A stretch of DNA of 64,000 nucleotides from Alitabrizicola rongguiensis (GTDB taxonomy: Bacteria; Pseudomonadota; Alphaproteobacteria; Rhodobacterales; Rhodobacteraceae): the NCBI RefSeq assembly GCF_021491355.1, contig NZ_JAKENF010000002.1, positions 992,001-1,056,000 of the forward strand, in the 5' to 3' direction. A model generated the notes under the pieces. It searched no databases. It saw only the letters and a list, made by a program, of their open reading frames with translations, and was not told the DNA's origin. Positions 1 through 8,906 of this stretch are shown here, in pieces; positions within the stretch are counted from its first letter, which is position 1; every line of letters begins with the position of its first letter. The translations under genes were made by a program, and so were the position numbers.

Positions 1-217
<217 letters not shown>

Positions 218-239
218 TTAGGCCAGCTCTAAGCTGTTT

Positions 240-1199
240 TCAGCCCCCATCTCGTTTCGCCTTTGCGCCGGGCAGGAACCCGGCCGCGCCGATGGCCGAG
301 GTCGACAGGTTTTCGCGGCAATGGGCGACAAAGGCGCGCGCCTTGCTGAAACTCGCGCCGCCCCCGGCATGGACAAGCCCCATGCGCAGCGGCCGGACCG
401 GACCGGCCAAGGCGGCGAAGCGCAACTTGTGCCCGTCCGGAGACTGATCGGTCACCGGTGGAATATTGGCGATAGTATAGCCAAAGCCGTTGGCGACAAG
501 CGACAGCGCGATCGGCAAGTCGCGCGTTCGTTCGACGATGCTCGCCCGCACGCCCGCAGCTGCGAAAAGCGCCAGAAAATAATCCGAACTGAGCGGCAGA
601 TCGAGCAGCACCATCGGATAATGCGCGACCTCGGCCAGCGCGACGCTTTCCCGTCCTGCAAGAGGATGTGCCTCGGGCAAGACGAGATATGGGGGCAGCG
701 TGGCGAGTTCGACGAAGACCAGATCGGCGGGAATGCTCAGGTCGTAGGTGAGAGCGATGTCGATTTCGGCGGTCCGCAGCATCTCGATCAGCGCCATCTG
801 ATGCGCTTCGGTCTGCTGGAACTCGATTTCGGTGTAGCGATCGACGAAGGTCCTGCGAAGCTGGGGCAGCACGATCTGCGCGAAGGTCTGCAGACACCCC
901 ACCTTGAAGGGGCCCCGCACCCGCCCAGTGATGTCATTGGCAAGGTCGTTCAGACGGTCGGCGTCGCGCAGGACGGCCTGAGCCTCGGCCAGAAACACCC
1001 GGCCATCCCGGGTCAAGGACATGCCTTGCGCATGCTTGCGGACGAAAAAGGGAAAACCGAACTCGGCCTCGAGCTGCGCGATCGAGGTCGAGATCGACGG
1101 CGGCGAAACGCTGAGCTTCTCCGCCGCCTGCGAGATCGAACCGCATTCGCCGACCGCGACCAGATATTCAAGCTGGCGCAGGGTAAAGCGCAGCGGCAT
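240..1199 (-). CDS. LysR-family transcriptional regulator
   Basis: This is a 319-residue LysR-type regulator of normal family length. Residues 1-60 form the winged helix-turn-helix (LRQLEYLVAVGECGSISQAA, then SPPSISTSIAQLE), and the rest is the effector-binding domain. I chose the ATG at 1199 because GGAGGA stands six bases upstream and the protein then begins MPLRFTLRQLEYL; the open frame extends 18 codons further without family similarity. The gene follows an aldehyde dehydrogenase gene by 50 bp on the same strand and precedes a trimethylamine dehydrogenase-like gene. It probably controls this amine catabolic set in response to the substrate or an intermediate. The effector is unknown. Confidence 0.9.
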   Translation of the reverse strand: MPLRFTLRQLEYLVAVGECGSISQAAEKLSVSPPSISTSIAQLEAEFGFPFFVRKHAQGMSLTRDGRVFLAEAQAVLRDADRLNDLANDITGRVRGPFKVGCLQTFAQIVLPQLRRTFVDRYTEIEFQQTEAHQMALIEMLRTAEIDIALTYDLSIPADLVFVELATLPPYLVLPEAHPLAGRESVALAEVAHYPMVLLDLPLSSDYFLALFAAAGVRASIVERTRDLPIALSLVANGFGYTIANIPPVTDQSPDGHKLRFAALAGPVRPLRMGLVHAGGGASFSKARAFVAHCRENLSTSAIGAAGFLPGAKAKRDGG

Positions 1200-1249
1200 T
1201 CGCGATCCTCCGGGTGACCGCAGCCAGAATAGGGGCGGCGCCCGGTCGA

Positions 1250-2731
1250 TCAATAGCTGATCCAGGTGGTCTTGAGCGCGCTGTACTTGTCAAAGCTGTG
1301 CAGCGACAGGTCCCGCCCGAAGCCGGACTGTTTCATGCCGCCGAAGGGCGTCATGGCGCTGAGGGCATCGACGGTGTTGACCGAGACTGTCCCAGCATGA
1401 AGCCGCGCCGACAGGTCGAGCGCCCGCGACAGGTCGCGCGTCCAGAGCGAGGCGGCCAGGCCATAGACCGTATCGTTGGCCATCGCCACTGCCTCTTCCT
1501 CGGTACGGAAGGTTTGGATTGACAGGACCGGGCCGAAGATTTCATCACGCACTATGCGCGCGTCAGGCCCGGCGCCAGCGAAAACGGTCGGCTGGATGAA
1601 GGCATCCGATCCGTTCAGGCTGATCCGCTCGCCGCCACAGACCAGCCGCGCCTCGTTCCGTCCCTGTGCGATGAACCGCATCACAGTGTCGGCATGGGAC
1701 CGGTCCACCATCGAACCCATGGCTGAGGATGGGTCGAGCGGATCGCCGGGCCTGGCCTGCGCGGCGCGGGTGGCCATCCGGTCGATCATCTCGTCAGCGA
1801 TGCTTTCGTGAACCAGCATTCTGCTGTTGGCCGAGCAGACCTCACCCTGATTGAAGAATATGCCGAAGGCCGCCATGTCGGCGGCGCGGTCAAGGTCGGC
1901 ATCGGGGAAGATCAGGTTCGGGCTCTTGCCGCCGGTCTCCAGCCAGACCTGCTTCATGTTGGACTCGCCGGCATAGCGCATGAACAGCTTGCCGACCGCG
2001 GTCGAGCCGGTGAAGACGAGGCAATCGACATCCGGGTGACGGCCAAGCGCCTGCCCCGCGTCCTCGCCAAAGCCGGGGACGACGTTCAGAACACCATCCG
2101 GGATGCCAGCCTCGGCGGCGAGTTCAGCGAGCCTGAGCGCAGAGAGCGGCGATTGCTCGGCCGGCTTCAACACCACCGAATTGCCGGTGGCCAAGGCCGG
2201 GGCCAGCTTCCACGTCGCCATGTCGAGCGGGAAGTTCCACGGCACCACCGCCCCCACGACACCAAGCGGCACGCGGCGGACCATCGCAAGGTTGCGCCCG
2301 CCCGTCGGGGCGATCTCGTCATAGAGCTTGTCGATGGCCTCGGCATGCCACTGGAAGAAATGCGCCGAGCCAGGCGCGTCGATCGCCGCGGCGTCCTTGA
2401 CCAGCTTGCCCATATCGAGGCTGTCGAGCAGCGCGAGTTCGGGCACATTTTCCCGGATCAGCGCGGCAAGGCGCAAGAGCACCTCCTTGCGCTCGGCCGG
2501 GGCCTTGCCGGACCAGCGGCCGTCGGCAAAGGCGCGGCGGGCGGCGGCAACGGCGCGGTCGATATCCTCGGCTCCGCCGCGCGCGACATCGGTCAGGACC
2601 TCGGCCGTGGCGGGGTTCACCGTCTCGAAGCGCGCCCCTGAGGCCGAGGGCACGAAGCGCCCGTCGATGAAGCACTGGTTGCGAAAGCGCAGACCGGCTG
2701 CGCGGGTCTTCCATTCGGCATGGGTGAACAT
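1250..2731 (-). CDS. NAD(P)-dependent aldehyde dehydrogenase, PuuC-like (aminoaldehyde type)
   Basis: The 493-residue protein is a full-length ALDH-superfamily enzyme oxidising an aldehyde to the acid. The general base is Glu265 (WLETGGKSP) and the nucleophile is Cys299 (NQGEVCSANSR), with the cofactor motif FTGSTAVGK. Over most of its length it resembles PuuC, which oxidises gamma-glutamyl-gamma-aminobutyraldehyde (PWNFPLDMATWKLAPALA, YGLAASLWTRDLSRA). I prefer the ATG at 2731 because GAGGA lies five bases upstream. A GTG at 2743 overlaps the stop of the DUF1028 gene and is the alternative. The neighbours (RidA, flavin monooxygenase, amine dehydrogenase) suggest an aminoaldehyde substrate, but the exact one is not known. 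Confidence 0.9.
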   Translation of the reverse strand: MFTHAEWKTRAAGLRFRNQCFIDGRFVPSASGARFETVNPATAEVLTDVARGGAEDIDRAVAAARRAFADGRWSGKAPAERKEVLLRLAALIRENVPELALLDSLDMGKLVKDAAAIDAPGSAHFFQWHAEAIDKLYDEIAPTGGRNLAMVRRVPLGVVGAVVPWNFPLDMATWKLAPALATGNSVVLKPAEQSPLSALRLAELAAEAGIPDGVLNVVPGFGEDAGQALGRHPDVDCLVFTGSTAVGKLFMRYAGESNMKQVWLETGGKSPNLIFPDADLDRAADMAAFGIFFNQGEVCSANSRMLVHESIADEMIDRMATRAAQARPGDPLDPSSAMGSMVDRSHADTVMRFIAQGRNEARLVCGGERISLNGSDAFIQPTVFAGAGPDARIVRDEIFGPVLSIQTFRTEEEAVAMANDTVYGLAASLWTRDLSRALDLSARLHAGTVSVNTVDALSAMTPFGGMKQSGFGRDLSLHSFDKYSALKTTWISY

Positions 2732-2739
2732 CGGTGTCC

Positions 2740-3411
2740 TCACTCGTCTCCGGGCACGCCATAGCTCGGCGCCCGCGTCGGGTCCTCGGCGCGGCTGACA
2801 TAGGCGGCCATCTGCGGGCGGTAGACCAACCAGGCGGTTTCAAGGTCGCCGATCGGGTCGTCCGACCAGTCGATGCGCAGATCGACCAGCGGCCAGGAAA
2901 GGCGGTCGGCCACCTTCAGCCCCGCTGAATGGACGGGGCCGGCCTCGCCCCCGGCGTCCAGCCCGGCGCGCAGGGCCGCCATCAGCCTGTCGCCCAGATG
3001 GCCGCGAGCCGACTCAAAGGCGGCGATCATCGCTGACGGGATGCCGTCATTCGCCAGAAGATTGCCCCCTGCCGCGCAGTCGCGCCCCCGCGCCTCGCCC
3101 CAGGTACCGAGGACGTTCGACCCGGAATGGATGGCAGCCGCGCCGCTCCGGTCGACGACCAGAAGCTGGCGGTAGGCGATATGCGCCCGGCCTTCGGTCA
3201 CATCCGCAAGTGCCTCCGCGGCATCCCTCCCAGCTTCCAGGCGGTCAAGCACGAGGGGTCCAAGCGTCGGGTCGGTGATGTTCTGCGAGGCAACCGCGCC
3301 GACGCCCGCCCGGACATGCGCACAGCGCGCCGCGACTGCGGGGGATGAGGACGAGATCACCATCCCGAACATCCCCGTTTCGGCGCAGCGCGCAACCAGC
3401 GAAAACGTCAT
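2740..3411 (-). CDS. DUF1028 family protein (putative Ntn-type hydrolase)
   Basis: A 223-residue cytoplasmic protein of the DUF1028 family begins MTFSLVARCAETGMFGMVIS and continues with VAARCAHVRAGVGAVASQN, the typical conserved start of the family. These proteins have an N-terminal-nucleophile-hydrolase-like fold; their reaction is not established, although they recur in amine and amino-acid catabolic clusters. The start at 3411 matches the family N-terminus and has GGAGGAGAGG upstream. The stop overlaps the alternative GTG of the aldehyde dehydrogenase gene, so the two are translationally close. No signal peptide or membrane segment is visible. Confidence 0.8.
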   Translation of the reverse strand: MTFSLVARCAETGMFGMVISSSSPAVAARCAHVRAGVGAVASQNITDPTLGPLVLDRLEAGRDAAEALADVTEGRAHIAYRQLLVVDRSGAAAIHSGSNVLGTWGEARGRDCAAGGNLLANDGIPSAMIAAFESARGHLGDRLMAALRAGLDAGGEAGPVHSAGLKVADRLSWPLVDLRIDWSDDPIGDLETAWLVYRPQMAAYVSRAEDPTRAPSYGVPGDE

Positions 3412-3455
3412 TTCTTCTGCCTCTCCTCCGACCGGTATCTGCCTGCCGCTTCCGT

Positions 3456-3869
3456 TCAGTCGGGGATGACGGCTGTCGCGTCGATCTCTACCAGCCAGTC
3501 TGGCCGCGCAAGCGCGGTGATGACCACCCCGGTCGAGACAGGGTGCACGCCGCGGATGTATTCGCCCATGGTGCGATAGACCGCCTCGCGGTGGCGCACA
3601 TCGGTCAGGTAGACCACGACCTTGCACAGGTGCTCCATCCGACCACCGCATTCCTCGATCAACTGCTTGATGTTCTGCATGACCTTGTGGGTCTGCTCGA
3701 CCGGATCATGGCTGTCGATGTTCTTCGCAGTGTCCAGATCCTGGGGGCACTGGCCGCGCAGGAAGATCATGGTGCCGCGCGCGACGACCGCCTGGCACAG
3801 GTCGTTGTCGAGCTTCTGCTCGGGATAGGTATCCTTGGTGTTGAACCTGCGGTGCCGATGATGGGCCAC
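3456..3869 (-). CDS. RidA/YjgF/UK114 family protein
   Basis: The 137-residue protein belongs to the RidA family, small trimeric proteins that hydrolyse reactive imines and enamines or act as deaminases. Family segments are visible at the end (LARPDWLVEIDATAVIP) and in the middle (LCKVVVYLTDVRHREAVY). The start is a GTG at 3869 preceded by CGGAGA. It lies between the flavin monooxygenase and DUF1028 genes on the same strand. Oxidation of an amine gives an imine, so an imine-clearing enzyme fits the operon. It is somewhat longer at the N-terminus than housekeeping RidA and is probably a pathway-specific subfamily member. Confidence 0.85.
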   Translation of the reverse strand: MAHHRHRRFNTKDTYPEQKLDNDLCQAVVARGTMIFLRGQCPQDLDTAKNIDSHDPVEQTHKVMQNIKQLIEECGGRMEHLCKVVVYLTDVRHREAVYRTMGEYIRGVHPVSTGVVITALARPDWLVEIDATAVIPD

Positions 3870-3934
3870 GTCGATCTCCGTTCGTGTCAGTCGGGTTTTG
3901 CCCTGAGGGCGGGGCGGCGGCTGGGGTCAGTGGA

Positions 3935-5221
3935 TCACAGGCCGGCGGCTGGGTCCACGCCCGAGGGGGTGTAGGCCTGATAGGCGCGCTGGATCGCGAT
4001 CTGGTCGGCGAGGAACTTTGCGTCATGCCAGACGCCCCAGATGAAGGCGGAGCCACGACGCGAGAGCCAAGGCAGGCCAACGAAGTACACCCCGGGCTCT
4101 ACCGAGACGCCGCGCTGGTGGCGCGGCCGGCCGCGCTCATCGAAGGCATCGACCTTCAGCCAGCCGAAGTCGAAGGCATAGCCCGTGGCCCAGATGATCG
4201 AGGTCACACCGGCCTTCGCCAGATCGAGCGACAGGATCGGCTTGGTCACGCAGTCGGGGTCGGGATCCATCCGGCGCGCCTCCGGCTCTTCCGGCAGGTC
4301 GAGGCCGTTGCGGGCGATGAAGGCGTCGGCCTCGTCCAGCACCGACAGATAGTTGGCGTCGCCCCCGGCAATGTTGGCAGCAAGGTCGGACGCAAAGCTT
4401 ATGACGCCGTTCTTGTAGGACTCCGTCCGGCCGACCAGCGTCATCCCCTGATGGGCGAGGCGGCGGAAATCAATGGTCTTGCCACCCTCGGCCCCACTGA
4501 CAGCGATGGTGACATGCTCGGTTCCTGGCGACGGCGCGGCGGCATCCCACTTGCCAAGCACCCCCAGCCACCAGACGAAGTCGCGACCGCGATAGGCCCG
4601 CGGCGGACGATCATGCGGACCGACCGAGAGAAAGACCTTGCGGCCCGACTGGAGGAGTTCGTCCGCGATCTGCGCGCCCGAGGACCCCGCGCCCACCACC
4701 AGCACCGCTCCTTCAGGAAGTTGGCCGGGGTTGCGATAGGCATTCGAATGGATCTGCATCACCCGTGCCGCTTCCGGCACGATCGGGGGGATGATCGGCT
4801 TCTGGAATGGGCCGGTCGCAGCGACGACGCGGCGGGCCTCGATCGGGCCTTTCGAGGTTTCGACGCGGAAGCCCGGGCGGCCGGCATTGCGCTTCACCGA
4901 TGTCACCTCGACCCCGCAGCGGATCGGCGTACCGGTCTTTTCGGCGTAGGCAGCAAAATAGTCCGCGATCGTCTCCTTGGGAGCGAAGGCGTCCGCTGGA
5001 GCGCCCGTGAAATCGAAATCGGGAAAGCGGTCGTGCCAGGCCGGACCGTTCGCCACGAGCGAGTCCCACCGTTCCGAACGCCAGCGTTCGGCAATGCGAG
5101 AGCGTTCCAGCACGAGATGCGGAACCCCCTTCTGGGTCAGGTGCGAGCTCATCGCCAGACCTGCCTGCCCTCCACCGACGACAAGCGTGTCTATCACTTC
5201 AAAGGGCGTCTCAACCGGCAT
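3935..5221 (-). CDS. Flavin-containing monooxygenase-like NAD(P)/FAD oxidoreductase (CzcO type)
   Basis: A 428-residue two-dinucleotide-fold flavoprotein. The FAD-binding motif is near residue 14 (VVGGGQAGLAMSSHL), the NADPH-binding motif is VVGAGSSGAQIA near residue 170, and an ATGYAFDFGWL motif follows in the C-terminal third. This is the layout of class B monooxygenase-like CzcO proteins, which oxygenate amines, sulphides or ketones. I placed the start at 5221, where MPVETPFEVIDTLVV begins and AAGGA is upstream; the open frame extends 24 codons further without similarity. It is the first gene of the leftward set and diverges from the cupin gene. The substrate is unknown, and N-oxygenation of a methylated amine is only one possibility. 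Confidence 0.85.
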   Translation of the reverse strand: MPVETPFEVIDTLVVGGGQAGLAMSSHLTQKGVPHLVLERSRIAERWRSERWDSLVANGPAWHDRFPDFDFTGAPADAFAPKETIADYFAAYAEKTGTPIRCGVEVTSVKRNAGRPGFRVETSKGPIEARRVVAATGPFQKPIIPPIVPEAARVMQIHSNAYRNPGQLPEGAVLVVGAGSSGAQIADELLQSGRKVFLSVGPHDRPPRAYRGRDFVWWLGVLGKWDAAAPSPGTEHVTIAVSGAEGGKTIDFRRLAHQGMTLVGRTESYKNGVISFASDLAANIAGGDANYLSVLDEADAFIARNGLDLPEEPEARRMDPDPDCVTKPILSLDLAKAGVTSIIWATGYAFDFGWLKVDAFDERGRPRHQRGVSVEPGVYFVGLPWLSRRGSAFIWGVWHDAKFLADQIAIQRAYQAYTPSGVDPAAGL

Positions 5222-5380
5222 GTCGGGGTCCTTCCTCCGGATCTCAGTCCTGCCTTGGGTAGCGACCTGTCTGGCAGCAGGGTCCGCAGCCATAAAGCAG
5301 CGTTTCGCTCATTGATGATTAGTCTGCGCCTACTCATTCGGAAGCGGACAGGCGCACACCCGCGTTGCCCCATGCCAGTT

Positions 5381-5399
5381 TGTCTGAGAATGTCAGACA
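5381..5399. promoter_or_regulatory. Perfect inverted repeat TGTCTGA-N5-TCAGACA, candidate operator
   Basis: Seven-base arms with a 5 bp spacer stand in the intergenic space between the divergent monooxygenase and cupin genes, 21 bp before the cupin ATG. The sequence resembles operators of GntR-family (FadR-like) repressors. No GntR gene is present in the window, so the binding protein may be encoded elsewhere. A site here could control one or both divergent genes. Confidence 0.5.
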
Positions 5400-5420
5400 G
5401 CAAAAAAGGGTTGACCAGAG

Positions 5421-6086
5421 ATGCGCGCACAGGCCGAGCCACATGTTCATATCGACGACGACCGTTTCCGCGTCACGGAATGGCGCTTTGCCCCCGGGGC
5501 CGAGACAGGGTGGCACCGGCATGGCCATGACTATGTGATCGTGCCGCTGACCGATGGCTCCTTGGCGCTCGACCTTCCGGAGGGGCAGAAAGCGCAGGCC
5601 AGCCTCACTCAGGGCGTCCCCTACTCGCGTCGCGAAGGGGTCGAGCACAACGTCATCAACGCTTCGACCACTGCGCCGCTCGCTTTCCTCGAGGTCGAGG
5701 TCGTGGATGACGAAGTCGCGCACCGTCGCCTCGCCACGATGGAGCGGCTGATGAATGCCTTCAATTCACGGGATGTGGACGGGCTCATGACCTGCATGGC
5801 CGAAGACTGCGCCTTTCACGCCTCGGCCGGAAAAGAGGTGGAGGGCGCAATCCACCGGGGCCGCGCCGCGGTACGCGCCGCTTACATCGCCATCTTCGAA
5901 ACTTTCGTGGAAGCCGCCTGGTCCGAGGGCAAGAACGTGGTCGCCGGCGAGACAGGGCTATCGAACTGGCGGTTTGTAGGAAAGACACGCGAAGGCCACA
6001 CGGTCGATGTTCGCGGCTGCGACATCTTCCACTTCGACGGAGATCTCATCGCACTGAAGGACAGCTACCGCAAGGCGCGCGTCTGA
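5421..6086 (+). CDS. Cupin domain fused to NTF2/SnoaL-like domain
   Basis: This 221-residue protein has two parts. Residues 1 to about 95 are a small cupin with a metal-type motif (WHRHGHDYVIVPLTDG). Residues 105 to 221 are an NTF2/SnoaL-like fold of the ketosteroid-isomerase kind (MERLMNAFNSRDVDGLMTCM at the start, HFDGDLIALKDSYRK at the end). The pairing suggests a small-molecule isomerase or hydrolase with a sensor or second catalytic cupin, but no reaction is known to me. It is a single rightward gene facing the monooxygenase operon, with an inverted repeat just upstream. The ribosome-binding site is weak. Confidence 0.8.
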   Translation: MRAQAEPHVHIDDDRFRVTEWRFAPGAETGWHRHGHDYVIVPLTDGSLALDLPEGQKAQASLTQGVPYSRREGVEHNVINASTTAPLAFLEVEVVDDEVAHRRLATMERLMNAFNSRDVDGLMTCMAEDCAFHASAGKEVEGAIHRGRAAVRAAYIAIFETFVEAAWSEGKNVVAGETGLSNWRFVGKTREGHTVDVRGCDIFHFDGDLIALKDSYRKARV

Positions 6087-6342
6087 GCGGCCTGCTTTGC
6101 TAGAAGATCTAGCCGCGCCCAAAGATACGGGACGGCCGGATCGCTTGGTCAGCCCGAAACTCGGTTGGGTCAACAACAGGGATAGGGTTGGAGATCGTAT
6201 ACTCGTCGACGACGACCGGCTTGCCGACATTGGCCTCGATGTTCAGGAAGCCTGCCTGTTTGCTGCCCGAAAAACCCGCGCGAGACTGACGTTTGGACAA
6301 GGCCAAGGAAACCAGAGCGGCTTGCACTGACCGCTCAGCCCG
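6087..6342. other. Convergent intergenic region, no supported gene
   Basis: This 256 bp space separates the cupin gene from the end of the leftward FAD dehydrogenase gene. It begins with a perfect hairpin (6099-6113, GCTAGA-AGA-TCTAGC), which has no T-tract. Overlapping open frames of about 70 codons exist on both strands (for example 6109-6327, minus strand). None has a recognisable family or a clear ribosome-binding site. I see no convincing gene here. Confidence 0.4.
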
Positions 6343-8811
6343 TCAGGCACGCACCCTTTCGCTTCCCGGATCGTAGAAGGGTGACAGTGATACGGTGGCG
6401 GCGAAACGTCGGTCCCCGATCTCGACCTCGAAAGCCGCGGATCCTAGATAGTCGGCCGTCACACCTTCATCCCGCTCGACGACGGCAAGACCGACCGAAG
6501 CGCCGAGCGTGTGGCCGTAAGCGCCGGCGCGGACATAACCGACAGGTCGACCATCTGCGAATAGCGGCTCCAGGCCCCGCAGCAGCGGCTCGGGATCGTG
6601 AAGTTTCACCGCGACAAGACGCTTGGTAAGCGCGCCTGCCGCCTTCTGCGCGGCCAGACGCTCACGTCCGATGAATTCCTTCGACAGATCGACGACGAAG
6701 CCCAACCCCATCTCGAGCGGCGTGTCGGTGTTGTCGATATCCACACCGTAGTCGCGATAGCCCTTCTCCAGCCGCAGGCTGTCCAGCGCCATCAGCCCGC
6801 AATGGACGCAGTCCACGCCCTGCGCCTCGATCCCCGCGACCAGCGCGTCGTAGACGTTCAGGCTCTGCTCGGTCGGGATGTAAAGCTCGTAGCCCAGCTC
6901 GCCCATATAGGTCACACGGACGATCCGCAGCCGGGCATAGCCGATCTCGACCATTGTCGAGCCGCGGAAAGGCAGTGCCTCGGTCGACAGATTCGCGCCT
7001 GTGATCGCCGCCAAAACCTCGCGCGACCGCGGTCCCTGAAGCGACAGGATCGTATAGGCCGAGGTGACGTCCGTGACCGCACAGAACTCATCTGGGCGGG
7101 TATGTCGGCCCAACCAGGACGGGGTGATGCGCTGCAGCACATCGCCGGTGACAAGCAGGAACTCCTCTTCGCCCGTCCGGGTGATGGTGAGGTCCGACAG
7201 GATTCCGCCCTGCGGGTTCAGCCATTGAGTATAGACGTTCGTCCCGACCGGAACCGACACGTTGTTGGCACTGACCCGGTTCAACACCGTCTCGGCATCG
7301 CGGCCCTGCACGATGAACTTGCCCATGAAGGTCTTGTCGAACAGCCCGAGGCTCTCGCGCGTTGCGCGATGCTCGGCGGCGGAGAGGTGGAACCAGTCCT
7401 GCCGGCCGAACTCGTAGGCCACTTTCGGCATCGGCGCGCCGTCCGCGACTGCAGGGGCGAACCAGTAAGGCATTTCCCAACCCGACAGCGAGACGAAGTA
7501 GGCTCCCTTGGCGGCGTATCGGTCGTGCAATGGCAGACGCCGAGCCCCGCGCGCCCGCTTGTGCTTGAAGTTCGGCAGGGTGGAGGTGGTGAAGCCGTAG
7601 GACAAGGCATCGGACAAGCGGTCGAGGAGGTAGTGCCGGACACCTTCGTGCGCGGCCATCCGCGACGGCAGAAGCGCGGTGATGTCCTGGCCGGCATTTC
7701 CATGAACGATCTCTTCCGCCAGAAGCGCGCCCACCCCGCCCCCCATGAGGATGCCAAGCGAGTTCAGGCCGGTAGCCAAGTAGAGCCCCTGTACCTCGGG
7801 CGTCTCGCCAACAAGGAACTTGCCGTCGGGCGTGAAGCTTTCAGGGCCGCAGAAAAAGGTCTTGATCCCCGCCCTCTCCATCGCCGGGAAGCGGCGGAAG
7901 GCGTGCTCAAGATGCGGGGCCATCCGCTCCCAGTCGGGCTGAAGGGTCGAAAAGCTCGCATCGTCCGGGATGGCCTTCGGCATCCAGGGTGCTGCGTCCG
8001 GCTCGAACAGGCCGAACAGCAGGCCGCCGCCTTCCTCGCGCACATAGGCATAGCTTTCCGGATCCTCGACCACAGGCAGGTCGCGGTGGACGCCGTCCAT
8101 CGGCTCGGTCAGCAGGTAGTAATGCTCCATCGCCTGCAACGGCACCGAGACGCCGATCCTCGCCCCGATCTGACGCGACCACATGCCGGCGGCCAGAACC
8201 ACCACATCGGAACGCATGGTGCCCTGAGGCGTGACAACGCCGCGCACCCGCCCGCGCTCGACGAGAATGTCGGTCACCGGGCAACCCTCGACGATCTGCA
8301 CGCCGCGCTTCCGCGCGCCCGCCACAAGGGCCATGGTCACGTCGACCGGGTTGGCGCGTCCATCGGTGGGCGACCAGACCGCCGAAAGCACCCCGTCCGT
8401 CTCGATCAGCGGGAACATCGCCTTCACCTCGGCGGGCGAGACCTCGTGCTTCTCATGCCCCATCAGCCGCATGAAGGCGATTTCGCGCCGCTGCACCTCG
8501 CGGCGGGTCGGGGTGGTCGCGACATGCAGGTGGCCGCAGGCGCGGAAGCCGGTCGAGACGCCGGTCTCGGCCTCGAGCCGGGTATAGAGGTCGCGCGAAT
8601 GCCGGAAAGCCCAGCTCAGCGTCTCGCTGAACATTCCTGCCGAAGCGATCAGGCCGGCAGCGTGCCACGTCGTGCCCGAGGTAAGCTTGTCCCGCTCCAG
8701 CACGAGAACATCCGTCCAGCCCTGTGCCGCAAGGTGGTAGGCGGTGGAGGTGCCGATGACCCCGCCACCGATGACGATGGCCTGGGCATGAGTGGGTAGC
8801 GAGAGGGACAT
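6343..8811 (-). CDS. FAD-dependent sarcosine/dimethylglycine dehydrogenase-like enzyme with GcvT domain
   Basis: The 822-residue protein has the layout of sarcosine and dimethylglycine dehydrogenases. An N-terminal FAD-binding DAO fold (residues 10-370, AIVIGGGVIGTSTAYHLAAQ) carries the covalent-FAD histidine, His50, in TSGTTWHAAGL. A C-terminal GcvT-like folate domain (about 430-820, YMGELGYELYIP, LRLEKGYRDYG) follows. Such enzymes remove an N-methyl group and pass it to tetrahydrofolate or release formaldehyde. The start at 8811 has AGGA upstream and gives the expected N-terminus; the open frame extends further without similarity. Creatinase at 25.3-26.5 kb would produce sarcosine, a plausible substrate. 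Other N-methyl amino acids remain possible. Confidence 0.88.
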   Translation of the reverse strand: MSLSLPTHAQAIVIGGGVIGTSTAYHLAAQGWTDVLVLERDKLTSGTTWHAAGLIASAGMFSETLSWAFRHSRDLYTRLEAETGVSTGFRACGHLHVATTPTRREVQRREIAFMRLMGHEKHEVSPAEVKAMFPLIETDGVLSAVWSPTDGRANPVDVTMALVAGARKRGVQIVEGCPVTDILVERGRVRGVVTPQGTMRSDVVVLAAGMWSRQIGARIGVSVPLQAMEHYYLLTEPMDGVHRDLPVVEDPESYAYVREEGGGLLFGLFEPDAAPWMPKAIPDDASFSTLQPDWERMAPHLEHAFRRFPAMERAGIKTFFCGPESFTPDGKFLVGETPEVQGLYLATGLNSLGILMGGGVGALLAEEIVHGNAGQDITALLPSRMAAHEGVRHYLLDRLSDALSYGFTTSTLPNFKHKRARGARRLPLHDRYAAKGAYFVSLSGWEMPYWFAPAVADGAPMPKVAYEFGRQDWFHLSAAEHRATRESLGLFDKTFMGKFIVQGRDAETVLNRVSANNVSVPVGTNVYTQWLNPQGGILSDLTITRTGEEEFLLVTGDVLQRITPSWLGRHTRPDEFCAVTDVTSAYTILSLQGPRSREVLAAITGANLSTEALPFRGSTMVEIGYARLRIVRVTYMGELGYELYIPTEQSLNVYDALVAGIEAQGVDCVHCGLMALDSLRLEKGYRDYGVDIDNTDTPLEMGLGFVVDLSKEFIGRERLAAQKAAGALTKRLVAVKLHDPEPLLRGLEPLFADGRPVGYVRAGAYGHTLGASVGLAVVERDEGVTADYLGSAAFEVEIGDRRFAATVSLSPFYDPGSERVRA

Positions 8812-8906
8812 GGGGAATCCTGAGGGGCCTGCGATCAATGACCGGACGCTACGCCCCGGGAAAGGGGGAAGGCAAGAAACCTGCGCCGCCCCAACGGCCG
8901 CAGAGG

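Noticed and set aside
6109-6327. A 72-codon minus-strand frame (and an overlapping plus-strand frame) between the cupin and dehydrogenase genes
   Set aside because: No ribosome-binding site, no family resemblance and mutual overlap of frames; chance in high-GC DNA is enough.
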